DNA from: Chrysopilus asiliformis
Taxonomy: Eukaryota > Arthropoda > Insecta > Diptera > Rhagionidae
NCBI GenBank assembly: GCA_964034945.1
Contig: OZ035961.1
Span: forward strand, 72,268,322 to 72,332,321
Length of the DNA stretch: 64,000 bases
Reading direction: 5' to 3'
Position numbers and translations under genes: made by a program. Within the stretch, counting starts at the first letter, position 1. Each line of letters begins with the position of its first letter. Positions 52,265 to 63,496 of the stretch are shown here, one piece after another. The notes under the pieces are model-generated. The model was not told the origin of the DNA, did no database searches, and saw only the letters and a program-made list of their open reading frames with translations.

Positions 52265-54474
52265 GGGGAAGCCGGGACTAGTATTAACAAAATTTGGAAA
52301 TTGGGTCATATTTTTTTAACAAGTAACATTTTTGATATTGTTTTTATATCTAGTCATACTGTAGGTCTTGAAAAGTTTCAACCAGGTAGTCACTATATGA
52401 AAAAAAAATCATTTTTATGAAAAAATGTCATCTGTTAAAACTAAGCCCGATCACGGGGCTAGTTTTAACAACGATGGGGTAAGTATTAACATAAGTTTTA
52501 ACATGGAAATAATTAAAAGAAAAGAATTTTTTTTCACAAAAATTATAAAATAAACAAAATAAATATCCCTTTAAATTCAAATATATTAATTAAAACCGTT
52601 GAAATATTTTTGAAATTTCACAATACTATCCTGAGTTACAAAAGTTTCGAACAAAAAGAAAATGTCATTACTACAAATTGTTTTGAAGAAATCTGGGAAA
52701 ATTAATTTGTTGTTTAATCCGGAAATATTGTACGCTAATATAGAAAAAATACTATTTGTAGGAGAAACAAAATTATGTCAATTCTGCTGCGTCTGATTGT
52801 GAGACTGCTTCACCTCTCGAACTGCTGAGCTACTGTGACCCTCTTGAAGTAAAATTTTGGTAATGCCGTCTATATCAATGCCGTGTTTATCTCGAATAAG
52901 CTCAACAGCATTGCCGTGCGCTGAGGTCAGACCATTTACTTCACACCAGTTGAATTTATCGTTTCCAACGAACAGGTTGTCATAGTATACCGATATTTTA
53001 ATGTTCTGATCCACATCTTTTCGAAGAAACTTTTTTATCGCCAGCAATTTATTGGCTTTGATCCTCATGTACTGTGGCATATCCCGACCGACCATTATTC
53101 CAGCTCCTTGCAGAACACGGATACTTTTAAAAACTAGCGCCACAGCTTCTTTAGACGAAAATTCGACTAGTAGCATCTGATCATCTCGACCAACTGTCTT
53201 TCTAATGGTTCGCGCCTTGACTATAGAATTATACCAGTTGACTCTCAGCTGGTTTTGACACAAAGCCTTAAATCTTTCGACCAGCGGCAAATCTTGTTGG
53301 TTGCCCAAAACAACTCCTCGGAATATTAAATTGGCCGCTTTAGATTTAATCTCCAGCTCATCTAGCCGTTTTTCCAGTCGCGCATTAACCATAATTTGTT
53401 GTTCTAGTTGAGTTTTCAGTGCCTTGTTTTCTTCTACCAAGATGCCAACTTCATTTAGTTTTTCTTTGATCGGAGCTAACTTTTCGTCAAGAACACCAGA
53501 TATCAGCTGTTTCCACTGCTCAATGTCTAGCCCACCTGTATTATTCGAACCCATTTTCGCAAGTACCTGCTTTTTGAAAATTTTTGAAGTATCTACAATC
53601 ACTATATATTTTTTTATTTAAATAGTCAGAATTTTGAAAATTGCTGCAATATTTATACAGTATTATTGTTAATATAAACTATTATAACTATCTAATTATT
53701 TATTTTTTCATAATTTCGAATTTTTCCAACATATTATGATGTAAGTAAAAGCCAGAGTAGGAGAAACAGAGACATCTATCTCCAATGTAAAAGATTTGTT
53801 ATAGCTTTATGAAAAAAAAATGAATTGCGAATAAAAATTATTATTATTATTATATATTAATTATCACAAAAACTAATCAAATGAATCAAACAAATATCCT
53901 TTTCAAGGAACATAAATTGACAAAAAAAATTAAGTCGTTTTAAAAAACAAAAACAATTATTATTATTTAAAAAAGGTTTCAGCGAAACTTTTTTGTACAT
54001 AATTTGTATCTATAAAAACATAGTATGAGAATTTTTACTCTATGTTGTCATCGTCAGTATGTATTAACATGTGTTAATTCTTGCCCCAGGCATTTGTTAA
54101 TTTTAGCCCCGACAATACTTTTTTTTAATTATTGATCATGCCAAAGATATAGTTAAGGATTGTAATAAAACCAAAGGACATTATTAATTATAGTTACATT
54201 AACTTACATTATCGACAAAGTTAAATTCAATAATATAAAAAACTAAGACAGAAATCAAAATAATACAAACCATAAAAAGTTCGTTTACAAGCTAAAATTC
54301 GGTCTCTGTGCTTAACCCTCACTGGCAATGAACAGTTTATAACTGATGAGTCATGATATGGTCGACCGTATCGAGTGGGGGACAAAAACCAAATTTCGAG
54401 ATTGCGGCTCGTATATTTCGGCGGGAATAGGCTTGTTAATACTTACCCCTGTTAATACTAGCCCCGGGTTCCCC
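52265..54474. mobile_element. TA-flanked element with GGGGCTAGTATTAAC repeats
   Basis: TA at 52263-52264 and 54475-54476. Ends GGGGAAGCCGGGACTAGTAT and (inverted) GGGGAACCCGGGGCTAGTAT. Variants of (T)TAATA/TCTWGCCCC recur inside both ends (52445-52490, 54065-54115, 54435-54465). A TA target suggests Tc1/mariner, but no transposase is left. A LINE is nested in it. Confidence 0.8.
52778..53602 (-). CDS. LINE ORF1-like protein with coiled coil, intact frame
   Basis: 274 residues if started at 53600-53602; the second Met (MGSNNTGGLDIEQW) is also plausible. Residues about 35-85 form a coiled coil (LAPIKEKLNEVGILVEENKA, LEQQIMVNARLEKRL). Next comes an RRM-like block (NLIFRGVVLG, then QMLLVEFSSKEAVALVFKS) and a C-terminal domain (MRIKANKLLAIKKFLRK). 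This coiled-coil/RRM/CTD order is that of LINE ORF1 (Transposase_22-like) proteins, RNA-binding chaperones. There is no ORF2 next to it. Plus-strand sequence ending in (ATT)n at 53825-53855 looks like a LINE 3' tail in the opposite direction. Confidence 0.7.
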   Translation of the reverse strand: MIVDTSKIFKKQVLAKMGSNNTGGLDIEQWKQLISGVLDEKLAPIKEKLNEVGILVEENKALKTQLEQQIMVNARLEKRLDELEIKSKAANLIFRGVVLGNQQDLPLVERFKALCQNQLRVNWYNSIVKARTIRKTVGRDDQMLLVEFSSKEAVALVFKSIRVLQGAGIMVGRDMPQYMRIKANKLLAIKKFLRKDVDQNIKISVYYDNLFVGNDKFNWCEVNGLTSAHGNAVELIRDKHGIDIDGITKILLQEGHSSSAVREVKQSHNQTQQN

Positions 54475-55390
54475 TACTCCACTATTGTGTACACATATCC
54501 AGCAATTGTTGGTAACAATCCAGATCCATACCACCTACAAGGTGTCCTGAACAATCAGGGAATTATTTCTTCGGGTGTGTTACTGCCGCCCATTAATACC
54601 TTGCCAACGATTACGACTACATCCTCAATAGCTGGTTCAGCAACTTACTTGTTAGCGGCATCTAACCCGTAAACGGTGACGACTTTTTCGAGCAACCAGT
54701 CTGTAACTACACAGCATTAGAACAATCGTTAGCAATAGAGCTGAGAAACGCAGGAGCAGCGGACTTGGTAATAAATTCAAATCAGCATACTGACACAGAA
54801 GAGCTTCGTGCTGTCCATACTAATATCGCCAAGCAGTCTGGAAGTATATGTTCTACTGGCGCACGACTGTTATCGCAATTAAACAATGAAGCTGAATCCT
54901 GGCAACAAGTTTATAACAATTCCCGCGCGTATGAAAGAGACAGAATGTATGACGACAGGTTGGTTTGTGTTTTGTTTCTCATTTTCGTGTCAACTTTTAA
55001 CAATTGAAAAATCCGATTTGAATTTTTTAAAAAATTATAGCCCATGGAGGAAGATCAATGGGGGAATTTTCCGAAGTTTCCGAGCAAAAACAGACTTGTA
55101 GTATTTCTAACTCGGAAATCTTCGCCTAGATTACTGCAAGTTAATTTTCGAATGTGAAAACATTCAATTGTTGGGCCGCTGAGGCAGTAGTAGAATCATT
55201 TTTCAAAAAACAATATACGGTCGAAAGCAAATCAAATGCAAAAATACAAATATAAAAAAGCTTGGAATATTTAAATAAAATAAAGAAAAAATGCAAAAAA
55301 AAAAGTTTTTGAGTTTGAGTTTTTTTAAAAATGGGTAAAAGCCACAAAAACCCAGAAACTTGAGTTTTTGGGCAGATACCCCTGGCTTCG

Positions 55391-55880
55391 ATGGACATAG
55401 ACGCTTCTGGTAATCCAAATCTAGTTGATAGTTATACCTCTACCCTTCCGCAGAACACTTGCAGTCCAGCAGTTGAGAATACTGAGTCGTCAGCTGTCAA
55501 TAATAACAGATTTACACTAGCAGAAGATGCGAATGAAATTCCAACTGCCACCGAAGAGCAACCTGGCACGTCGGCTGCAGGAGAAAAGAAATGGTGCCCA
55601 CCAATCTTCATCAGAGGAGTAAATTCGAAAACTATAATTGATTTATGTAAAAGCAACTTTCCTTATGGTAAAGTAAGTGTTAAAATTTTAAGCTTAGGTA
55701 GGATCAAGCTATTTGTGGACAACCATGTATTGTAAGAGAGTCAAAGGCCGATGCTTTTTCATTCACCCCTCCAGAGCTAAGAAAAGTAACAGTTTTACTA
55801 AAAGGTTTACCCTCTGACTTTAACGTCAATGAAGTGATATCTGAAATTAAATGTCATATTGCAAACACAAAATTTCTAAT
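55391..55880 (+). pseudogene. Jockey-like LINE ORF1 (copy B), with PRE_C2HC-type domain start
   Basis: MDIDASGNPNLVDSY opens a Ser/Thr/Glu-rich region. It is followed by WCPPIFIRGVNSKTIIDL, the hallmark start of Jockey ORF1's nucleic-acid-binding region. The first frame stops at 55735. The next block (FSFTPPELRKVTVLLKGLPS, about 55757-55815), matching the family's 'R.v.vVLKGLP', is in another frame. Zinc knuckles and ORF2 are missing. Confidence 0.75.
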
Positions 55881-55894
55881 ATTATACCTTTCAG

Positions 55895-55970
55895 TACTGG
55901 ATGGTTAAAGAAGGTATGGGAATTAATCGAGTTTGTAGTGTCCATTTCGAGAGTGGTATGTTTAGTCTCA
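55895..55970 (+). pseudogene. THAP-domain second-half exon fragment
   Basis: After an acceptor 'ttatacctttcag' comes YWMVKEGMGINRVCSVHFES. The N-R-V-C-S-x-H-F segment is the C-x2-H part of a THAP zinc finger. It would fit the exon at 58629-58732, but it lies upstream of that exon on the same strand, so they cannot be spliced as arranged. It runs into a 395 bp repeat at 55960. Confidence 0.5.
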
Positions 55971-56901
55971 GAATAGGGTATTGGAGTAATGTCGATTACA
56001 TTAACTTTTTAATAAAAAAAGTTTTTACTAGAATTTGAGCGACGAGCATTAACGCTTCTTTCAAAAAATCAACGTAATTAATTCATGAATACTAATTGTT
56101 ATTAGGGATATGAATTAAATTAAATTTCCGCGAATTTCCATTTTGTGATTTTAGCGGAATAAAATTATGTGCATCACCACATCCAATATTTTAATTCTGG
56201 CAACCCCCTGGAATTTCATCCAGCATTTCTGGGCACATACAAAAACAATTCGTGTGCTTACAAGGGAATTGAGATAGCTAGATAAGGCTCGGAAAGTTCT
56301 TCGCACATCAAAAATATTTGTTCCTCGATTCCTTTCTGTTATTCCGTGGTTTTATGTTCTAAAAAGTGTTTTGTGTGAGGAGAAGTTAGATTTTTTCGAT
56401 TGCTGGAATAATGAAAAAAATTCCGTATCAAACCCTGCAAAACAAATTTCGCATGTTATATTTTTTATCTCTTTTGCGTGTTCTGTTTGAATATGAAGGC
56501 CAGAAAAGGAATTCCGGAAAATTCGAGAATTTAAAGCGAGTCGAAGATATTTTTTCCTATTGCCGATTGTTTTCTCTACCGTGTGACATTGAAATTCTCG
56601 ATTCTTTCCCATCTGTTATTCTGTGATAAAACGCTATGCCGGATGGATAAAATGACAATTCGATAGAGTTTTGGTTTTATCAAAGAGATTATAAAATCTA
56701 CAAGAGGTATTACGGAGAACAAAACGTCGATCGAAATTTTTTTATGATGATAGGTCGTTTCGGTCGCCATCGGAGAGTAAGAAAGCTCAAAATGTGAGAG
56801 TCGAAATAAACAGAAAGTGCATATGTGTGTACGTTTTAGGAATTTACGATGCTTTAGGCCGCGGTAGTTATTTGCAAAAGTTGTATTCTTTTCCATCTGA
56901 T

Positions 56902-57882
56902 GGCTGCGTTCAGACGAGGTTGAAACTGGTTGACTTCACCAAGTTTCCACTCGATTTTACGGGCCAGACGCTATCGGGTGTATGCGGGGAATTCACCTGC
57001 TGGCTAGGCCGGGTGAACTTGGTTGAAAACACATACACATAGAATTCAATGGTGCTCACAAAATTTTTCTTGCTACATGCACACATTGACATAGCATGTG
57101 TAAATATACTGCAGTGCAAAAGTTGAAAAACACTACGTGAGAACGCAAACAGGTTTTTTCACCCAGAGTAACTTGGTTAACTTCAACCAGTTTCAACGAC
57201 TGTGTCTACACGAGGATTCAGTTTGAGGCGGCACGTCTTTCCTCATTTTGTTGCCGTGTGCACACGGTTCGCCTTTTTCATTCGCTAAAATCTTTCGCCT
57301 TTTTGACGTTCAAGACATTGGGATGAAAATAACCTCAAAATTTAACCGAGTTGTGAAATTATTGCAGTGAAATATGGATCAGATAATTGCTGTAACAAGT
57401 TTATTATATGCTTCATCAGCAGCGGCTCTATTTTTATGCCAAAATGAAGAAAACAAAAATAAACAGAAACGTTTTGTAGCTAGCACCGAGGCAACATCAA
57501 TTGCCACAATAGAAACTGCCCACAATAGCAGAATAAGGACTGGTTATTTTGTTATGGCATTTACCCTTTCCTACCTACCTGAAAAATAAAACTACCTGCA
57601 ATTGGGATTTCATTATTTGCATTCAATTTTTGTTTGTTTGGGATATGTTTACGAGTCGGTGGCTAAGCACCCACTGACTCGATGAAATTTCGCACACAGA
57701 AAGACACAGGTTTCAAACGACCAGACTCAAAAACCGGTTTGCAACCGAAAATTTTAAGTGAATCTAAACTTCGTTCGCTCTTTTTGGTTTCCCTCCCCAC
57801 TGCGTCCCTCACCCTCACGAATGGCGTGCCGCCTCAAACTGAATCCTCGTGTAGACACAGTCAATCTCGTCTGAACGCAGCC
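56902..57882. mobile_element. MITE GGCTGCGTTCAGACGAG, 3-bp TSD
   Basis: GAT at 56899-56901 and 57883-57885. Ends GGCTGCGTTCAGACGAGGTT and (inverted) GGCTGCGTTCAGACGAGATT. Words GGTTGAAACTGGTTGA recur inverted near 57175-57195. A second MITE (57198-57862) sits in its right end. Confidence 0.8.
57198..57862. mobile_element. MITE family 'CTACACGAGG', copy 2
   Basis: Ends GACTGTGTCTACACGAGGAT and its inverse, about 37 bp. Interior is homologous to 32245-32737 in reverse. The frame 57374-57589 (MDQIIAVTSLLYASSAAALF) resembles the hydrophobic start of some Harbinger proteins, but it stops after 71 codons. The exact TSD is unclear; TCAA on both sides is possible. Confidence 0.75.
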
Positions 57883-58628
57883 GATCACAGCAACTTGTCC
57901 CACCCTTTCTTAACCTCTCCCATTACTTGTGAGTGAATTGCTTACGGCAGAGAACAAATAATCTAGAGAATAAACTCTTAGAACAAATTTTTAGAGAAAA
58001 TGTTTCCACTGTGAGATGAAGCAAGAGGATCCGATGTAACACGGAAAAAATTATCCATTCGATTCCTCCACCTCATTGAATAGATACGACGAAAATGATT
58101 AGAAAATGTTCTCTCTGCTTCGTGCTCCCTAGTCTAAAAGTAATTAACTTTTAGGCCGTAGCTAGTGAATGATAGGGACATTTTTCCCCCCTTCGAAGGG
58201 GAAATTTGTCAAAAATTTGTTCGGCAGAGTTTTTTCTATATATTCCTTATTCTATGCTTACGGGATCTTCTACCCCTGACGAGGCACCACACAGGCACAC
58301 TTTTTTTGTATTTCTCTCAGCTTTCATCAATGAGAGAGTAAGTTTCAGAGCATATTAGGATCTGGGCACTGATATCAGAGCCCACAAAGAAAACTTTTGG
58401 GTCGCCTGATGCAATATCTTTATACCTTCATTATTTTTGGTTTTATCCATTCCAAGAAACTCATTTTCTGCCAAAATTGACAATCAACCAAAAACTATTT
58501 GCATCGCAATCCTGTTTGCATTTTTTCATGTTTTCACACAAATGCACATCACTTGTAAACAAAACGACGTCGGTTTGTTTACATTTTTACGTTAATGGCT
58601 TCGAGAAAGGTTGCAACAAATATTTATT

Positions 58629-58732
58629 ATGGCAAAATTTGAATTTTTAAAATGCCTCGTCAAGCAATGTTCCGCGGACAGCTTAAAAAATCCCGACAGA
58701 AAGTTTTTTAGGGTACCGAAAGCACCAGAAAG
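58629..58732 (+). CDS. THAP-domain first exon
   Basis: ATG at 58629 gives MAKFEFLKCLVKQCS, then DRKFFRVPKAPER, ending at 'ccagaaag|gtaaaatt', a good splice donor. The C-x4-C start, the F-F-R-V-P strand and the exon boundary match THAP zinc fingers, sequence-specific DNA binders of animal regulators and P-like transposases. The remaining C-x2-H half should be in a downstream exon; none is recognisable before the MITE at 58979. It could be a host gene or an old THAP transposon. Confidence 0.55.
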
Positions 58733-58978
58733 GTAAAATTTTTCGATTACACACAAAAAAAGGGGGAACATTTAGGAAACACTAAAATTTTCTCGTAATT
58801 CCGACGAAATCAATTTTTTTTAAAGAATTACGTTATCCGCCGCTTCTCCGCGTATCACATAACGATAATCACATAACAACATGCTCGATTTTACACAATA
58901 AATCGGCATAAATCCAAAACGTTTCGGACATTTATTTCGATTTGTTTTTTTGTTCGGTTTGGCGTTTGGTATTACCTG

Positions 58979-59803
58979 GGGTGCGTTCCTTTACTAGTAA
59001 TCCACACCTGCCATGAATGCCGTCACTGTCGCTGTTACGTCTGATGTCATGTCTAGTGAAGATTGAAAAGTCAGCGGTTACGACAGAAAAGTCTGACAGT
59101 TTTTGCTGACATCTTTGCTAACAGAAATGGAATTTAAGATGGCGGATTCTAATTTTTCACGTGCAGAGACGCTCCGTTCTATAAACGAATACTGTTTAAA
59201 AGTAATTTTTACAAAGAAATTATTTGAAAAAGGCATCGTGGGAGCAGCTGGAGGCCGAATTTAATTTTAGTGCGGAGATTTTAAAGAAAAAAGTGAAATC
59301 ACTGAGATCGTCATATTTACAACTCAGTTGTTTAATGCTCAACGCATTTCTGGAACTGAAACGTCATGCCAGAATCAGCAGCCCACCTACGTCACAACAG
59401 AATTTTCTAATGACATTTCTGTTAACAGTCCTGTCAACGTTTCCGGCAGGTCTGGATTGCGTGTTATTCCCGAGTAAAGTAAAGGTTGGGTTTGTCAAAG
59501 TTAGAACAGCTGATTGCCAAAGTTGAAATTTTATCGACGTTAACTCTGATTAAAAGAACGCGATTTGGTTAACTTTGACAGCAGTTATGTGCACAACAAT
59601 ACATTAAAAATATGTCGGACCAACAAATGATCAAAGCAATCTTTTTGGGAGCTGCGGAAGTGTTTGAAAACCAAAAAGTAACTTTGAGAGCTTAACTTTG
59701 GCATTTAGGAACGGCAGTAAAGTTTACTGAGCGTTAACCGTAGGCATTTAAGAACGCATTTCTCTTTACCGCGGTTAACCACGGTTAATAAAGGAACGCA
59801 CCC
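58979..59803. mobile_element. Element GGGTGCGTTCCTTTA, 3-bp TSD, with a MADF remnant
   Basis: CTG at 58976-58978 and 59804-59806. Ends GGGTGCGTTCCTTTA and its inverse. The interior 'gttaacc.cggtta' words repeat near the right end. It contains part of a MADF gene. PIF/Harbinger elements often carry a second, Myb/SANT- or MADF-like gene, which would suit this element. Confidence 0.75.
59218..59490 (+). pseudogene. MADF-domain fragment
   Basis: KKASWEQLEAEFNFSAEIL then KKKVKSLRSSYLQL is the second half of a MADF domain (family pattern W..ia.e......kkkwk.LR..y). MADF domains bind DNA and occur in host regulators and in accessory proteins of Harbinger-type transposons. After LRSSY the reading sense shifts to a neighbouring frame (ETSCQNQQPTYVTTEFSND), giving a low-complexity linker up to a stop near 59475. 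The domain's first half is not seen; it may be in another exon or deleted. Confidence 0.6.
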
Positions 59804-59809
59804 CTGATT

Positions 59810-60463
59810 CAAGGTTTCGTGATTCAAAAATTGCAAAAGGCGCGTAGATTTGAATTTCAATAAATTTCTGAACTTTGAATTTCATCTTTTGGATTTGTAA
59901 GGGTTTTAAGTTCTCAAGGAATTATTTGTCTCAGGCAATCAATTTGGTTAACGCGCCTCGTTGTGGTACCTCTCTGGCAAAATCATTTATTTAAATATTA
60001 TTGCAAACAGGAATTAAGATTCCACATATTTTACATATTAAGCATAAAGTTTGATTAAAAAATTGTTAGAAAAGAATATGTATTCGAAGGTGCCAATAAC
60101 TAACTTCCTTAAAACGATTTCAACGAGAAGGTTAGCTATTTATATTCATACAAATTAATTCATACAATATGTACGATAACATATGTTAACTATATTATTT
60201 TTATTTTATGCTAATGATCCTTGAATTTTTCACAAGGTGGTCTATGTTTTGCTGGAGGTGGTGTGGAAAACCACATCTAAAATATGATGTGTATGCACTA
60301 TTTATGTACTATATATTTAACGACATGTATTAGGTTTCAAAATTTCTATTCCATTGACATAAACAACTGAAATGTATTGTTCAATTTGGTTTATTTTTGT
60401 GGTATGGTATATTTGTAATTTGCTTTTCTTGTTATTTTTTTTCTTTATTTCGCGGATCTAAAA
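59810..60463. other. No feature recognised
   Basis: AT-rich. No coding motif, terminal repeat or RNA gene that I can support. Confidence 0.4.
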
Positions 60464-61685
60464 GTTTAGTCTCAGAATAGGGTATTGGAGTAATGTCGAT
60501 TACATTAACTTTTTAATAAAAAAAAGTTTTTACTAGAATTTGAGCGACGAGCATTAACGCTTCTTTCAAAAAATCAACGTAATTAATTCATGAATACTAA
60601 TTGTTATTAGGGATATGAATTAAATTAAATTTCCGCGAATTTCCATTTTGTGATTTTAGCGGAATAAAATTATGTGCATCACCACATCCAATATTTTAAT
60701 TCTGGCAACCCCCTGGAATTTCATCCAGCATTTCTGGGCACATACAAAAACAATTCGTGTGCTTACAAGGGAATTGAGATAGCTAGATAAGGCTCGGAAA
60801 GTTCTTCGCACATCAAAAATATTTGTTCCTCGATTCCTTTCTGTTATTCTGTGCTTTTGGCCAGTGTACACTAATTTATTTATTTATTAGCCATACAGAG
60901 ATATACAATCTCAGAGACATTTGATATATTTTCTTATAAATCTTTTTTGAACCTTCTCAATTCTTAAAATCTGTGTAGAGCAGGTAGGAGACCAGACGAT
61001 ACATGCATATTCTAAAATAGGTCTCACAAATGCGTTATAAAGAGACATTATTGCATACGGGTCAGATAATTCAGACGAAAATCTTTTAATCATGCCTAAT
61101 ATTCGGAATGCACGGTTGATAACAGATTCCCGATGGAGATCAAATCGTAATTTATGATCCAACAATACTCCAAGATCCTTGACAGAATTCACCCTACTTA
61201 ATTTATTATTATCGGACATATAGTCAATGAAATAAAATTAGACTTAAGCTAGCATCAGACGAGCACACAAAACCTTAACACGTGTGATGACTGACGTCAC
61301 GAAAAAAACTCAAAACACATTTCAAACACATCTGACACGACACGTCCTTACACTTGAAATGTGTTGTTATCAGACGGTGTGAAATTTTTTTCCACACAAT
61401 CGGATTTTTGTCCCAAAACGTGTTAACGTCGCTAGTCTTCCCACGAAATTTTGTCACACAATTAAACATTGTGTTACGCAGATTGAGTAGTTATCAGACG
61501 GAGTGAAACGTCTCAAAAAGTGTGATGATGGAAGACGTGTGACAGCAGTCGAAATCGTCTGACACACTGATTTGCTATCAGACGGTGTGATAGCTCTCTG
61601 ACATTTTGTGTATTTTTCTCAAGCAATTTTGACAAGCAATTGTGCGGTATTTTCAATTTGTGAAGAAAAATAAAATAAAATTAAA

Positions 61686-62012
61686 ATGTCAAAAAGGAAA
61701 TATGAGGAGATGATGGATATGGCGATTTTGGCAGCCTATATTTTGGAAAGCAGTGACGACGACGACGAGTCAATGGCTCGAAAGCGCAGTTGTTGGACAA
61801 AGGATTGGGTGTCGCGTCGCGAGAACGAGGGTTTCTTTGCAAAATTGATGGTGGAATTGCGCTCTGAAGAACCCGAATTGTATCGGAATTTCTTACGGAT
61901 GTCGGTCGGTCAATTCGATAATTTGCCAGCAATTGGTGAAGTCGCAGATAGAAACATAAGAAAAGCTATAATTGAAAACCGGTTTGGTTATATGTCATTA
62001 TTTGAAGTTTAA
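61686..62012 (+). pseudogene. Harbinger transposase N-terminus fused to Helentron-derived tail, outer copy
   Basis: About 108 residues. An acidic start (ESSDDDDES) is followed by CWTKDWVSRRENEGFFAKLM, ELRSEEPELYRNFLRMS and VGQFDNL, the N-terminal block of PIF/Harbinger transposases. From about residue 90 (NIRKAIIENRFG) the DNA is antisense Helentron 3' end ('gctataattgaaaac'), so the tail is not transposase. The DDE nuclease is entirely missing. The element must rely on a transposase made elsewhere; whether the short protein is made is unknown. Confidence 0.85.
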
Positions 62013-62195
62013 TTGTACGGCGAACAGTTGTATCAAAATTCCACTTTGAAGTCAAACTTTTCAATAAGATTTTTTTAAAATTCTCCGAATCGGATTTTGA
62101 TGTATGGGAGTTTTATGTAGAATCATATCCTAAACAACTTTTATTCTTGCACTTTTTTGATAAGATGCACCGTTTTTAAGATATTCGCTATAACA
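61953..62195 (-). mobile_element. Helentron fragment inside the Harbinger element
   Basis: Matches the 3' half of the Helentron family inverted ('gctataattg', 'ccactttgaagtcaaacttt', 'cggattttgatgtatgggag'). One hairpin arm is deleted. A second instance is at 62939-63180 in the inner copy. Confidence 0.8.
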
Positions 62196-62232
62196 CAGTG
62201 CGTGTGAAATGGCACGAATTCATGCCAGTTTA

Positions 62233-63496
62233 AGCTAGCATCAGACGAGCACACAAAACCTTAACACGTGTGATGACTGACGTCACGAAAAAAACTCAAA
62301 ACACATTTCAAACACATCTGACACGACACGTCCTTACACTTGAAATGTGTTGTTATCAGATGGTGTGAAATTTTTTTCCACACAATCGGATTTTTGTCCC
62401 AAAACGTGTTAACGTCGCTAGTCTTCCCACGAAATTTTGTCACACAATTAAACACTGTGTTACGCAGATTGAGTAGTTATCAGACGGAGTGAAACGTCTC
62501 AAAAAGTGTGATGATGGAAGACGTGTGACAGCAGTCGAAATCGTCTGACACACTGATTTGCTATCAGACGGTGTGATAGCTCTCTGACATTTTGTGTATT
62601 TTTCTCAAGCAATTTTGACAAGCAATTGTGCGGTATTTTCAATTTGTGAAGAAAAATAAAATAAAATTAAAATGTCAAAAAGGAAATATGAGGAGATGAT
62701 GGATATGGCGATTTTGGCAGCCTATATTTTGGAAAGCAGTGACGACGACGACGACGACGAGTCAATGGCTCGAAAGCGCAGTTGTTGGACAAAGGATTGG
62801 GTGTCGCGTCGCGAGAACGAGGGTTTCTTTGCAAAATTGATGGTGGAATTGCGCTCTGAAGAACCCGAATTGTATCGGAATTTCTTACGGATGTCGGTCG
62901 GTCAATTCGATAATTTGCCAGCAATTGGTGAAGTCGCAGATAGAAACATAAGAAAAGCTATAATTGAAAACCGGTTTGGTGATATGTCATTATTTGAAGT
63001 TTAATTGTACGGCGAACAGTTGTATCAAAATTCCACTTTGAAGTCAAACTTTTCAATCAGATTTTTTAAAAATTCTCCGAATCGGATTTTGATGTATGGG
63101 AGTTTTATGTAGAATCATATCCTAAACAACTTTTGTTCTTGCACTTTTTTGATAAGATGTACCATTTTTAAGATATTAGCTATAACACAGTGCGTGTGAA
63201 ATGGCACGAATTCATGCCAGTTTACACATTGGGACATTTTCCCACAGTCTTAACACAGACCGAAAAATGTCAAAACACATACCACGTTTTACACAGGGTT
63301 ATCAGACGGAGGCAAAATTCGTTTAACACACGTCAAAAAAATTGTGGTAACACAGGTTATAACACGGTGTGTAAACAAAAATTCTGTCACAATTTAAGTT
63401 ATCAGACGGTGTTAACTGGTGTTACAATTTTGTGACGTCAAAATTACGTCAGTCATCACACGTGTTAAGGTTTTGTGTGCTCGTCTGATGCTAGCT
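62233..63496 (+). mobile_element. PIF/Harbinger element (inner copy), 1264 bp
   Basis: TTA at 62230-62232 and 63497-63499. Same ends and gene as the outer copy. Its own 'cagtttacacattggg' (about 63218-63233) shows the uninterrupted target in which the outer copy was hit. The copies differ at only a few positions (for example six extra bases in the GAC run, and TTATATG versus TGATATG). Confidence 0.93.
62672..63004 (+). pseudogene. Same fused Harbinger frame, inner copy
   Basis: 110 residues, identical to the outer copy except for two extra Asp codons and Asp for Tyr near the end. The shared Helentron tail shows the fusion happened before the element copied itself. The open frame is preserved in both copies, but they look too young for that to prove selection. 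Confidence 0.85.

Larger units (their letters stand above)
52074..54990 (+). pseudogene. Jockey-like LINE ORF1 (copy A), split by a TA-flanked element
   Basis: Starts MDVSDSGPPPDTGNPQ at 52074 and is interrupted at 52264. Beyond the insertion, from 54477, the same reading frame resumes (STIVYTYPAIVGNN) without loss. It stays open to 54670, where a stop follows ASNP. A shift of one base then restores a long frame (LAIELRNAGAADLVINSN, STGARLLSQLNNEAESW) to about 54958. Low complexity, Ser/Thr/Asn-rich sequence and the start resemble 55391-55880. I take it for the N-terminal part of a nucleic-acid-binding ORF1. The zinc-knuckle part is absent. Confidence 0.6.
55960..60858 (+). repeat. 395 bp direct repeat, copies at 55960-56354 and 60464-60858
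   Basis: Nearly identical, 4504 bp apart. They start 'gtttagtctcagaatagggt' and end 'ctgttatt(c/t)(c)gtg.tttt'. The only clear differences are one A in a poly-A run and a few bases at the right edge. No protein. It may be the end of a transposon or a segmental duplication including the THAP exon edge. Confidence 0.85.
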
